From the NCBI GenBank assembly GCA_964372855.1, contig CAYJRY010000016.1, positions 1 to 22,719 on the forward strand: a stretch of DNA of 22,719 nt, read 5' to 3'. The translations under genes were made by a program, and so were the position numbers. Below, in pieces: positions 1 to 7,797 of this stretch. This DNA comes from JACOXT01 sp964372855. GTDB lineage: Bacteria; Patescibacteriota; Microgenomatia; Levybacterales; UBA12049. Numbering within the stretch: the first letter of the stretch is position 1; every line of letters begins with the position of its first letter. Under the pieces are notes generated by a model. The model saw only the letters and a list, made by a program, of their open reading frames with translations. It made no database searches and was not told the DNA's origin.

Positions 1-384
1 TCTTATTATCCTATCTATTGGCCGGGCTCCTATTCTGCATCCTCCTGGATTTGGTATAACAGCTTGTTCTCCTCTAGCAAGTAGTGGAGCCATGAACATT
101 GAAGAGGTTCTAATTTTTGCACCCTGATCTAATGAGATTTTTTTCTTTTTAAATGTTTTCATTTGTATTATCGCGGTGTGGTCTACTATTTTTACTCTTC
201 CACCTAGTTCACGAATTATTGACACCATGACCATAAAATCTGTAATCAGTGGAATATTTTTTATAATTACTTCTTCATCTGTCAAACACGCGGCTACCAA
301 AGCTTTTAAAGCAACATTTTTGGATCCAGATACAGCAATAGTTCCCTTTAATTTCTTGCCACCTTTTACAATCAGTCTTTCCAT
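1..384 (-). CDS. murA: UDP-N-acetylglucosamine 1-carboxyvinyltransferase, N-terminal part (partial)
   Basis: This enzyme transfers enolpyruvate from PEP to UDP-GlcNAc, the first committed step of peptidoglycan synthesis in the cytoplasm. The 128 codons visible begin with ATG at 384 and run off the left edge in frame. The SGSKN motif (Lys22-Asn23) is the conserved substrate-binding lysine region. The GGCRIGARPID loop carries the catalytic cysteine at about residue 116, and the conserved arginine of the 'RTSS' segment is at 92. Having Cys rather than Asp at this position predicts fosfomycin sensitivity by family knowledge. The gene lies 47 bases downstream of murC with a palindromic repeat between them. 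The leader shows no strong Shine-Dalgarno sequence. The family is about 420 residues long, so roughly two thirds is missing because of the window edge, not a mutation. Confidence 0.95.
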   Translation of the reverse strand, partial: MERLIVKGGKKLKGTIAVSGSKNVALKALVAACLTDEEVIIKNIPLITDFMVMVSIIRELGGRVKIVDHTAIIQMKTFKKKKISLDQGAKIRTSSMFMAPLLARGEQAVIPNPGGCRIGARPIDRIIR

Positions 385-393
385 AATACCTAG

Positions 394-435
394 ATCCTTC
401 ACCGCGTCAGACGCGGTTCAGGATGACTTCGTCAT
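394..435. repeat. REP-like palindromic element between murC and murA
   Basis: Reading the plus strand, ATCCT (394-398) pairs with AGGAT (420-424), and ACCGCGT (401-407) pairs with ACGCGGT (411-417). A TC/TC internal mismatch separates the two stems, and the loop is CAG. A second small hairpin, ATGAC-TTC-GTCAT (423-435), abuts it and covers the murC stop codon. The outer bases, AGATCCTTC ... TCAGGATGAC, match from memory a palindromic repeat class scattered in many bacterial genomes. It could also act as a hairpin between the two genes. No T-tract follows it on the minus strand, so it is unlikely to be an intrinsic terminator. Confidence 0.7.
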
Positions 436-1883
436 TTTTGATGATTAATATTTAATTTTTGATATATTTTATAAATGTCTCCTGCACCCATAGTTATTAT
501 AATTGTATCTTTATCATATTTTTGAGAATTTACATATTCTACCACATCTGATAGTTTAGGTAGATAAACTGTGTTATTATTATTTTTTTTAATATTTTCA
601 GCGAGCAATTGTGAAGACACGCTAGGATCTCTACTTTCGCGAGCAGAGGCAAATATATCTGTAATAATAGTTTTGTCGACATCGTTAAATGATCTCGTAA
701 ATTGTTCGAACAAAAATTTTGTTCTAGAATAAGTGTGCGGTTGGAAAATACATACTATTTTATATTTTGGAAAGTTCAGTCTAAATGAATTTAAAGTATT
801 TTGTATTTCTGTAGGATGATGCGCGTAATCATCAAAAACCATTGCTCCTGATTTTAATAAGCCCACTATCTCAGATCTTCTCTTTGTACCTTTAAACTCT
901 AATAAACCTTTTTTAATATCTTTTGTAGTTAATCCTATATTAAGTCCCACAATATAAGAAGCAGTCGCATTAAGTGCATTATGTATTCCAAAAACATTTA
1001 GATCTAAAGCTACTTTTTTTCCAAAACTATGTACCTCAAAACCAGTCTTATTATCTTTAAATTTTAAATTTTTTACAATATAATCATTTTCACTTGATAT
1101 GCCATAGGTCACCCTTTGTCCTTTATAATTTTTTATAAGTTTCTTTATTTCATCATTGTCTCCGCAGCAAACCAAAATACCATTTCTCACTACCTTTTGC
1201 GCGAATTTCTCAAAAGCACTTCTAACATCATCGAGATCTTTATATACGTCCGGATGATCAAATTCAATACTGGTTATTACAATAATTTTCGGATTCTGCC
1301 ACATAAATTTAATTATAGAATCATGTTTTGGTTCTGTAATATACTCATCTGCTTCGGCAACAAAATAATTTCCTTGTCCATAATGTCCAGACGAACCAAG
1401 TGATGGTATCATTCCAGTGCCTATTACAAAACTTGGGTCTAGTCCACTTGTCTTAAGAATAGTAGCTATCATTGCAGTTGTTGTTGTTTTACCATGAGTT
1501 CCTGTAACCGAAATGCCAGTAAACCCCGCACCAGAACGGTGCGGGGTAAATTTGCGTCCAAAAATTTCACCATCCATAAAAAGACCTACTGCCTCGCCCT
1601 GAGTAACAACTTTTATATTTTTTCTTTTTGCCTCAACTACTTCAATGTTATCAAATCCACCATGCGCACCTGTAGTTATAACAAGATCGGGATAAAGGAT
1701 ATGATACTTCGAGAAACCATTAAAAGGAATTATTCTTGCATTTTTAAGAAGCTCATCAGTTATAAATTCGTCTTCAACATCAGATCCGCTAACTTGTATT
1801 CCTGCCTCTTTCGCAATAATGGCTAAAGGCGTCATTCCAACACCTTTGATTCCAACAAAATGAATAGAATTTACTTTATTCAT
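432..1883 (-). CDS. murC: UDP-N-acetylmuramate--L-alanine ligase
   Basis: This enzyme adds L-alanine to UDP-MurNAc using ATP, in the cytoplasmic peptidoglycan precursor pathway. The 483 residues have the full Mur ligase layout. The N-terminal nucleotide-sugar domain contains 'GIKGVGMTPLA'. The P-loop is GTHGKTTTT. A central 'EFDHPDVY' segment follows, and the C-terminal domain contains DDYAHHPTEI, 'FQPHTYSRTK' and 'TMGAGDIY'. The length is normal for the family. The start is the ATG at 1883, which shares one base with the murE stop (TAATG), so translation is probably coupled to murE. A GC-rich palindrome is inserted in frame just before the P-loop, adding a TPHRSGAGF-like peptide. The 'EFDHPDVY' segment looks somewhat Mpl-like, but the C-terminal half is clearly MurC type. 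Confidence 0.95.
   Translation of the reverse strand: MNKVNSIHFVGIKGVGMTPLAIIAKEAGIQVSGSDVEDEFITDELLKNARIIPFNGFSKYHILYPDLVITTGAHGGFDNIEVVEAKRKNIKVVTQGEAVGLFMDGEIFGRKFTPHRSGAGFTGISVTGTHGKTTTTAMIATILKTSGLDPSFVIGTGMIPSLGSSGHYGQGNYFVAEADEYITEPKHDSIIKFMWQNPKIIVITSIEFDHPDVYKDLDDVRSAFEKFAQKVVRNGILVCCGDNDEIKKLIKNYKGQRVTYGISSENDYIVKNLKFKDNKTGFEVHSFGKKVALDLNVFGIHNALNATASYIVGLNIGLTTKDIKKGLLEFKGTKRRSEIVGLLKSGAMVFDDYAHHPTEIQNTLNSFRLNFPKYKIVCIFQPHTYSRTKFLFEQFTRSFNDVDKTIITDIFASARESRDPSVSSQLLAENIKKNNNNTVYLPKLSDVVEYVNSQKYDKDTIIITMGAGDIYKIYQKLNINHQK
1523..1547. repeat. GC-rich perfect palindrome inside murC
   Basis: The arm ACCCCGCACC (1523-1532) is repeated in perfect inverted form as GGTGCGGGGT (1538-1547) around the loop AGAAC. 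Ten paired bases, nine of the ten base pairs G-C, in an AT-rich gene is far from the local composition. The element is in frame and encodes the peptide just upstream of the GISVTGTHGK P-loop segment, at a place where typical MurC proteins have a short surface link. It behaves like a palindromic element that has inserted into a coding sequence without destroying it. Confidence 0.75.
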
Positions 1884-3286
1884 TAATTTTTAATCATTAA
1901 TCCTAAATCCTTTAACGCTTTTCGCACAACACTGTATTCATCCCACGGTACTTCACCGTGTCCATAATTCATTGATTTCTCATGTGATTTTCCAGTCGTT
2001 ATAACAAAATCTCCTTTTCTTGCCATCTTAATCGCAAATTCAATTGCTTTTTTCCTATCTGGAATTTCAAAAACATACTTTTTATAGTTTTGAATTTTTG
2101 AAAATTCTGATTTCGAAAATTGTTTCGAATTTCGAATTTCGAATTTCGAATTTAAGATACCTGATTCTATCTCGCTATTAATTTTTTCCACCGACTCAGT
2201 CCTCGGGTCCTCTGCAGTCAAAATAATAATATCAGAATACATTGAGGATATTTTTCCCATGATAGGTCTTTTTGTATTATCTCTAAGTCCTGCAGACCCA
2301 AATACATGAATTAGACGACCTTTTATACTCGGTCTAATTGAGCTTAAAATTTCCTCAAATGCATTTGGAGTATGCGCAAAATCAATCATTACAGTAAAAT
2401 TATTTTTGTATACAATTTCTTCTCTGCCAATTGGTGGTTTAAATGTATTCAAGGCGCTCCTTATATCGCTGTCTGAAACTCCAAGCTCTCTACATGCTAC
2501 TATGGCAGCCAAGCTATTGTAGATATTAAATTTTCCAATCAGTTGGGTTTTAAAAGGAAACTTTTTCGGATTCACATCCGCATTCTTCCTCATTCCGTAC
2601 GTAACTATATTTGTTATTTGATTTTTGATATTTGATATTAGTGAAAACGACTTGTCGTCTCTATTCACCACTGCAACTCTCGCCATTTTCAATAGTTTCA
2701 CTTTTGTTCTAGCATACTCATCATAAGTCTTATGGTAATCCAAATGCTCATGGGTAATATTTGTCAGAACTCCAATATCATATTTAATTCCCCAAACTCT
2801 GTATTGATCTAAGGCGTGAGAAGTAGTTTCAAGCACGAGATAATTATTTTCAGGACGAACCTTTACGCGAAACGATCTCTTCATCGTTCTTGTTGATCCG
2901 TTATTTGATTGCCATGATACAGTAGATAATGATGCATTTTCATCAAACGGTTGTGTGTCTCCGCCAGGCCTTGAAGAGTCGTTAAGCGGAAGGGGTGAGT
3001 CCGTTATTGCCTCTTTAATAAACTTCTGCAGCGACCATGGAGATGGAGTTGTGACATGGAAACCGACATCATATTGTTTCCCTCCAATTATCGCTCCAAC
3101 AGAGCTAATCATTGACGCATTTCTGCCAGAAGAATTTAATATGTGATAAATAAGACTTGCAGTAGTTGTCTTCCCATCAGTCCCTGTCACGCCAATTACA
3201 GTAAGACGTCTTGAAGGAAAACCATACCACAAATTTGCTAAGACCGCGTTAGCAAGATGATAAATATTCTTTACTCTTTGCCACAT
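1883..3286 (-). CDS. murE: UDP-N-acetylmuramyl peptide synthetase (MurE-type Mur ligase)
   Basis: This ligase adds the third amino acid to UDP-MurNAc-L-Ala-D-Glu using ATP in the cytoplasm. Visible motifs are the P-loop GVTGTDGKTTT at about 32-42, TTPSPWSLQ at 79-87, 'LETTSHALDQYR' at 152-163, 'NITHEHLDYH' at 176-185, 'DFAHTPNA' at 302-309 and EDPRTE at 359-364. EDPR replaces the DNPR motif of diaminopimelate-adding enzymes, so I leave the third amino acid open. Only about 30 residues precede the P-loop, so the usual MurE N-terminal domain is absent, as I recall from Patescibacteria homologues. Two unusual insertions lie at about residues 95-145 and 374-402. The ATG at 3286 is 6 bases after a good -10 box, so the gene has its own near-leaderless promoter downstream of the accessory block. 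It overlaps murC by one base. Confidence 0.9.
   Translation of the reverse strand: MWQRVKNIYHLANAVLANLWYGFPSRRLTVIGVTGTDGKTTTASLIYHILNSSGRNASMISSVGAIIGGKQYDVGFHVTTPSPWSLQKFIKEAITDSPLPLNDSSRPGGDTQPFDENASLSTVSWQSNNGSTRTMKRSFRVKVRPENNYLVLETTSHALDQYRVWGIKYDIGVLTNITHEHLDYHKTYDEYARTKVKLLKMARVAVVNRDDKSFSLISNIKNQITNIVTYGMRKNADVNPKKFPFKTQLIGKFNIYNSLAAIVACRELGVSDSDIRSALNTFKPPIGREEIVYKNNFTVMIDFAHTPNAFEEILSSIRPSIKGRLIHVFGSAGLRDNTKRPIMGKISSMYSDIIILTAEDPRTESVEKINSEIESGILNSKFEIRNSKQFSKSEFSKIQNYKKYVFEIPDRKKAIEFAIKMARKGDFVITTGKSHEKSMNYGHGEVPWDEYSVVRKALKDLGLMIKN
2123..2153. repeat. TTTCGAA heptamer repeat within murE
   Basis: Four consecutive TTTCGAA units plus TTT occupy this stretch. Because TTCGAA is its own reverse complement, the array can fold on itself. 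On the coding strand it gives the 'NSKFEIRNSK' part of a low-complexity insertion near MurE residues 379-388. With a period of 7, loss or gain of a single unit would shift the reading frame. Confidence 0.85.
2852..3004. other. Insertion of about 51 codons in murE
   Basis: In MurE residues 95-145, between 'WSLQKFIKEA' and 'ENNYLVLETTSHALDQ', there is Ser/Asn/Arg-rich sequence beginning TDSPLPLNDSSRPGGD. Standard MurE proteins pass directly between these two core elements with a short helix. Part of the DNA (about 2963-3003) is more GC-rich than its surroundings. The reading frame stays open across it. I infer an in-frame acquired segment. It could instead be a lineage-specific surface loop. 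Confidence 0.5.
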
Positions 3287-3292
3287 TGATAT

Positions 3293-3321
3293 ATTATACT
3301 GTTTTATTCTCTATATGGAAA
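3293..3321 (-). promoter_or_regulatory. murE promoter
   Basis: On the minus strand, TTTCCA (3316-3321), a 17-base spacer and TATAAT (3293-3298) are followed 6 bases later by the murE ATG. Transcription would begin at or next to the start codon. This explains how murE-murC can be expressed independently of the block inserted upstream. Confidence 0.65.
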
Positions 3322-3322
3322 C

Positions 3323-3901
3323 TTAAGAGTTGCTTCCAAGAAATCTCTCAAGCTCTCTATTTGCGTCTTCTGGGCTAATACCTTGTCTTTCTGGATTTTC
3401 CTCAGTATATATGCCACGGACAATATAAAGAGTTTCCGAATCATCCAAAAACGACAATTTCGATCTCTCATTCTTTTCTAATCCAAAATACCTAGAGATA
3501 TCACCTTCCCGTGCTGCAAAAGTATAGCCTTCTTGAGTCAATGTTGGAACAAACTCACCTTTTTCTGGATCCCAATAGTTGACTTGTAGTATCCTAATAC
3601 ACGCTCCTACTCTTTCTCTATCTTTTGTAACAATAAGAGATTGCCTAATTGCTCGAATAGGCGGATTCCATAGGTCTCCTGGGTTCATGTCTTCAATTCC
3701 AGCTTTCTTATATCTAGGACCAACCTTATATCTTGGCCACTCTTCAATTTCATAAATCCTTACTCTTTTATCACTACTTGGCAACTCAATTATCATTCTA
3801 TCTTTAACAAGATCGTTAGCAATCTGGCTTAGGGTTCGATCAAAAAACGCAGCAGTTCTTTCTTCAGGACTACTTATTGATTCTCCTTCTTGTCTTACCA
3901 T
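3323..3901 (-). CDS. 192-residue protein of the 171/192 family with the shared C-terminal tag
   Basis: The function is unknown. The body (about residues 10-160) is clearly paralogous to the 171-residue protein at 18929-19444. Shared landmarks are 'EERT..FF', 'PGDLW.PP', 'ITRD/VTKD..GVGA', 'YWDP....YVP', 'RGDI..YFG' and TLYIVRG. A tail follows, ending SPEDANRELERFLGSNS, the same type of tag that ends the six array proteins; the 171-residue paralogue stops right after YIVRG and lacks it. A GTG at 3910 overlaps the helicase stop, but the ATG at 3901 has GGAGG 8 bases upstream and is the better start. The gene starts 5 bases beyond the helicase stop, so the two are probably translated together. 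No membrane segment or signal peptide is visible, and the protein looks cytoplasmic. Confidence 0.85.
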   Translation of the reverse strand: MVRQEGESISSPEERTAAFFDRTLSQIANDLVKDRMIIELPSSDKRVRIYEIEEWPRYKVGPRYKKAGIEDMNPGDLWNPPIRAIRQSLIVTKDRERVGACIRILQVNYWDPEKGEFVPTLTQEGYTFAAREGDISRYFGLEKNERSKLSFLDDSETLYIVRGIYTEENPERQGISPEDANRELERFLGSNS

Positions 3902-3906
3902 ATGGC

Positions 3907-6900
3907 TCACCTCCCCTCTTGTAAATTCTTAAGATCTTTAGCTTTTTTACGTATCAACCGGTATGCTCTCAATCTACTAGTTGGCTTTTGGCCATTTTTT
4001 ACCATTTCTTCGTATAATTGTATAGCCAATTCTTCTGCTTTTTCCCAATTTAACCCAGTTTCATCAATTAATTCTCTTATTAGATCTTTTTTGTAAGATT
4101 CATATTCTTCTCTTGTTTCACCCCTAAGAGCGCTTAAAGCTGCGTCAAAAACAACAACAGGCTCTGCTGATAAAGAAATATCTGTTGCTTCATTATTCTC
4201 TCCAACTATTTGATATCTGTCAAACTTAAGCCTTATTGTTGGTGAGGGGTAATCACCGCTTTTTACAACCAATCCGTTTTTCTTTTTCCCGGGATGACTA
4301 ATCCATTCATTTCTTTCATTATAAAATTCCAAATCAGATAGATTGAGATTTTCTAAATTAATATCTCCAATTTTCTCACCCACTATACACCAGCCTAGAC
4401 GCTTAATGGATCCCAATTTACTTATTCCATAAGACTTGCCGCTATATTTACTATCAACTCTTATGCCAAATGAAGATTCAAGACATTTTATGAAAGTTCT
4501 AAATTTTTCTTCATCAAATGCTCCTTCAGGAACTGTTAAAACAAGTTTTCCATTGTTTTTCAAAAGTCTATTGAATTGACTAAGAATTTTAACTCTTTCA
4601 GAATCTTCAATCTCATTTCCCAGTCTTGACCATTGCAAGGCAAATGAATTATCAATTGCATCATAAAATCCATCAGGAAATTCTTCTTCGCTTAAACTAG
4701 AAGCACGAGCTACTACCATCCTACCTCCATACTTAGAAGCCACTTTCCACCCCGCCTTCATAATATACGGATTCATGTCAATGTTATCTATACCTCTTTC
4801 TAGCTTTCTCTGAAGTAATAATGTTCCAGCGCCAATACTAAGGATTTTACTATCTCTGAGGCCAAAGTTTTTCAAAAGTGTTGCAACAAGCTCAGCGTTG
4901 TATCCCGACGTTCTAAATTCATCTGCCCCTTCATCAAAAAATCTCTCAGCAAAAAGCTCATAATTTTTCTTTTCCTGACCAGAAATTATCTCATTCATAA
5001 ATTGCTCTACCTCATCTTCTCCAGCACCACGTACAATATTGAAAACGTCTCTTAGATAGCGTTTTTCAATACTTTGGAATCTAATTCTATTTCTGCCAAT
5101 TCTTTTTGAATCAAAAAACTCTTGATCTTCAGGCGCTAGAGTTCCACCTGATAGAGCGATTCGCGACAAAAGGTTTGTATAACGGACAACTTCTCCTTTT
5201 CCCTGATCAATAAGATCTTTTGCTTCTAGTATTATTGTGTTAACTGGTACTACTTGTCCTTGGCGTTGGGATCGTCCAACCATTTGTCTGAATTGCTGCC
5301 AATACCATGGCCAATGCAAAAATATTTTTGTTAATCCATTAATTTTTCTACCATATTCATCTTCTGTTGAGGTAATTGTAAAGTCTCTACTTTGATAAAT
5401 TGCTTTAAGGTTGGCATGCAAGACCGCATCTTCTGGGGTATTTACCCATTTGTTAATGACTAAATTTCGCTGTCTACCTATTGGTACTGTTCCATCAAGA
5501 ATAAGAACATTTTCTGGTTTACATAACTTATCCACCCATCCTCGGATAAGTCTTGATAACTGCGAATCATTTATAGTGTCAAGTTCATATTCTCTGTACA
5601 AATTTCTTCCGTCAATCTCTCTTTGTAAAACATCTCCTGTTCTTCCTTGTCTTTTTGTAGGCGAAATAACCATTACTTTGTTTCTAGATAAATTGCCATT
5701 ACCATCCACTTTCCATCCCAAAGAATCTAAAAGTATGTTTTTTAGATATTGATACTTTGAAGACAAAGTCATAGGCCTCCAAAATTTTCTTAGTGTTTCC
5801 AGTCCTTCGTCTTTTACACTCTTCGTAAGTTCATCCACCAAAGTATCTACTCCGTTCTCAAAAGTTTCACTAAAAAAACAGTTTAAAACTAAATCCCCAA
5901 ATCCAAGTTCTACTAGTTTGTCTGCACTTAGGTAATCATCATCGCTTTGAGGCTGATCTATATTTTTTAATTCTTTCCAATTTAAAGCAGCTTGTTTTAA
6001 AATATTTAGTGCTTCATCAATATCTACTTCAGGTATTTTTCCATTTGCTAGAGTTCTTACTTCTGCTTTAACTAATAGAGGATTTAAAAGCGCATCTTCC
6101 AAAAGCCTAATCTTATTAATCGCATCTACTTGAACCTCTTCTCCTATGAACTCATAAAGCAATTGCTCGAAAGGAGATATTTCAATTGGAATTGTTTTGT
6201 AAGCTAACTCTTGCACTCCAGAAGCAGTCTCCCAACGAAACATTCTTCTTTCACCTGTTAAAGCAATGTATGTAAGGTGAGGATTATTAAGGTAAGTATC
6301 ACTAAAAGTTTTCCTATTAGCTGTTTCTTCACCAATGATTGGCGCATATGTTTTTGGGTAGAGAATAGCCATTGGTACGTTTAAATCTGCCAGGGATTTC
6401 CGAATTGGTGTTGCTGTTAGACCCAATATTGGTGTTTCCTCGACGCCATTTTTCTCTTGATAGTATTCTCCTATTTTTGAAACTATAGAAATTACTTTTT
6501 TTGCAACATATGAACTAGGGTTACTAAGGTTATCTATCTCATCAATGATCATTCCATCAATTTTAGTCTTGGAAATAAACATATCCAATCTTTCTGCCAG
6601 TTTTGGGTCATTTTCGCAACGACCTAGGAGTTCTTGTCCAATGACAATATATTTTTTATCTACTATTGATGCATTATCTAAGTCAGACGACTTATCAACC
6701 ACAAAAACATTGCCTGTTTTTTGAAAAACTACACCTTCTTCAATCTCCCAAGTTTCTCTACCATTAGCAGGAGCAACCACAAGCACCTTAGTAGCTTTAC
6801 TATTTTCCATCGCAAGATACGCTGCTGCTGTTTTTCCAAGTCCAGTATCAGCAGCCAAAAGTCTTGTATCATGATGAATAAAATCATATGAGAATGCTCT

Positions 6901-7758
6901 TTGTTCAAATGAAGGAAATGATCTTTCTTGACCTTTTACCAGTATTTTCTCTTTAAAATTGCCTTTAAGAGGAAATGTGGCAATATCATAAAGCCTTTCA
7001 TAAACTTTTTTCATGAATTCTCTTCTATCTTGATCAATGGTAGCTTCGATAATTTCCTCCACAGTTTTAAACCCATTTTCTATTCCAGTATCAGTTATAT
7101 GTTTCATAAGGATCTTTTCAAAATGATTCTCTATTAAGTTGTAACGAAGTGCATAAGGATTTCTGAAAATCTCTCTTGGAATTCGATCCATGATTTCAGC
7201 AACTGAAAGTTCACGTTTTGGCATCTCACCAGCTAAAGTACCAAGATACCACCGAAGCATCGCATGAGTAGTCCATGAACGAAATTCTTCTAGTTTTTGC
7301 ACATTACTGACTTGGGAAAATTTTTCAAGAGTTAGGATTTGCCCAAGAACTTCTATTGGAAGACCAGAAAGAGCAAGATCTTTCATATTTTGATTGTTTT
7401 CTAGCTCTCTTCCTAGATGCTCTTCTGCCTCCTTAGCATCTTTTGCTTTGGGACTAATTATTCCTTTTTGTAAAAGTAAAAATGCAAGATCTTCTTTTAA
7501 CTCTTTTGCTTCTTTGGTGTCAAATGGGCGATCATCAAGATCAATTGGTTGATCTTGTGGAATAAAGTTCCTAAGAAGAAATAAAGGATCTTGGTATCTT
7601 CCATCCTCAATAAGAGCTGTTGCAATTGAGTATTTTGCAGGCAATTTTGTAGCAGCTCGATAATTTTCTTCAAATTTGGGATGATTTAGTATCAAATCGA
7701 TTGCACCAGGTTTAAGTTCGCCTGCTTTTCTTATCTGTTCAGGTGATTCTGTATTCAT
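3907..7758 (-). CDS. SNF2-type helicase fused to a class I methyltransferase
   Basis: A 1283-residue fusion. Residues 1-270 are a mostly helical N-terminal region that I cannot assign. The ATPase core follows: Walker A ADTGLGKT (303-310), motif Ia 'VLVVAPANGRETW', DEID box (406-409), GLTATP (446-451), then the second lobe ending with 'GRSQRQGQ' (828-835), the SNF2-like form of motif VI. Residues about 940-1130 form a Rossmann methyltransferase with 'ILSIGAGT' (972-979), an acidic residue at about 994, 'YDAIDNSFALQW' and 'LLKNNGKLVLTVPEG'. There is no N/DPPY motif, so it is not a typical adenine or cytosine-N4 DNA methylase; it looks more like Methyltransf_11. I see no nuclease motif. The role is likely ATP-driven translocation or remodelling on nucleic acid, with methylation of an unknown target. 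The gene has a strong promoter of its own. Confidence 0.85.
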   Translation of the reverse strand: MNTESPEQIRKAGELKPGAIDLILNHPKFEENYRAATKLPAKYSIATALIEDGRYQDPLFLLRNFIPQDQPIDLDDRPFDTKEAKELKEDLAFLLLQKGIISPKAKDAKEAEEHLGRELENNQNMKDLALSGLPIEVLGQILTLEKFSQVSNVQKLEEFRSWTTHAMLRWYLGTLAGEMPKRELSVAEIMDRIPREIFRNPYALRYNLIENHFEKILMKHITDTGIENGFKTVEEIIEATIDQDRREFMKKVYERLYDIATFPLKGNFKEKILVKGQERSFPSFEQRAFSYDFIHHDTRLLAADTGLGKTAAAYLAMENSKATKVLVVAPANGRETWEIEEGVVFQKTGNVFVVDKSSDLDNASIVDKKYIVIGQELLGRCENDPKLAERLDMFISKTKIDGMIIDEIDNLSNPSSYVAKKVISIVSKIGEYYQEKNGVEETPILGLTATPIRKSLADLNVPMAILYPKTYAPIIGEETANRKTFSDTYLNNPHLTYIALTGERRMFRWETASGVQELAYKTIPIEISPFEQLLYEFIGEEVQVDAINKIRLLEDALLNPLLVKAEVRTLANGKIPEVDIDEALNILKQAALNWKELKNIDQPQSDDDYLSADKLVELGFGDLVLNCFFSETFENGVDTLVDELTKSVKDEGLETLRKFWRPMTLSSKYQYLKNILLDSLGWKVDGNGNLSRNKVMVISPTKRQGRTGDVLQREIDGRNLYREYELDTINDSQLSRLIRGWVDKLCKPENVLILDGTVPIGRQRNLVINKWVNTPEDAVLHANLKAIYQSRDFTITSTEDEYGRKINGLTKIFLHWPWYWQQFRQMVGRSQRQGQVVPVNTIILEAKDLIDQGKGEVVRYTNLLSRIALSGGTLAPEDQEFFDSKRIGRNRIRFQSIEKRYLRDVFNIVRGAGEDEVEQFMNEIISGQEKKNYELFAERFFDEGADEFRTSGYNAELVATLLKNFGLRDSKILSIGAGTLLLQRKLERGIDNIDMNPYIMKAGWKVASKYGGRMVVARASSLSEEEFPDGFYDAIDNSFALQWSRLGNEIEDSERVKILSQFNRLLKNNGKLVLTVPEGAFDEEKFRTFIKCLESSFGIRVDSKYSGKSYGISKLGSIKRLGWCIVGEKIGDINLENLNLSDLEFYNERNEWISHPGKKKNGLVVKSGDYPSPTIRLKFDRYQIVGENNEATDISLSAEPVVVFDAALSALRGETREEYESYKKDLIRELIDETGLNWEKAEELAIQLYEEMVKNGQKPTSRLRAYRLIRKKAKDLKNLQEGR

Positions 7759-7767
7759 AATTTACAC

Positions 7768-7796
7768 ATTTTACAATAATTACCCTATAGTGTCAA
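7768..7796 (-). promoter_or_regulatory. Promoter of the helicase-methyltransferase operon
   Basis: TTGACA (7791-7796) and TAAAAT (7768-7773) are separated by exactly 17 bases. The ATG at 7758 begins 9 bases after the -10 box, giving a leader of about 2-3 bases and no room for a Shine-Dalgarno sequence. The spacer contains CTATAGGGTAATT, a partial match to a near-palindrome at the two array promoters. The -35 box lies only 2 bases downstream of the stop codon of the 433-residue gene. Confidence 0.8.
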
Positions 7797-7797
7797 T

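Noticed and set aside
432..1883. Possibility that the ligase is Mpl instead of MurC.
   Set aside because: 'EFDHPDVY' looks Mpl-like, but DDYAHHPTEI, 'FQPHTYSRTK' and 'TMGAGDIY' in the C-terminal half are MurC features, and the dcw position supports MurC.
3907..7758. Annotation as a restriction enzyme R subunit, DISARM or BREX helicase.
   Set aside because: No nuclease motif, no DNA methylase motif and no partner genes of those systems are visible; helicase motifs alone are not enough.
7780..7794. CACTATAGGG in the helicase promoter equals the core of the phage T7 promoter.
   Set aside because: It lies exactly in the 17-base spacer of a TTGACA/TAAAAT promoter, the rest of the T7 promoter sequence is absent and there is no phage RNA polymerase gene. 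It is more simply a variant of the CTATAGG motif or chance.
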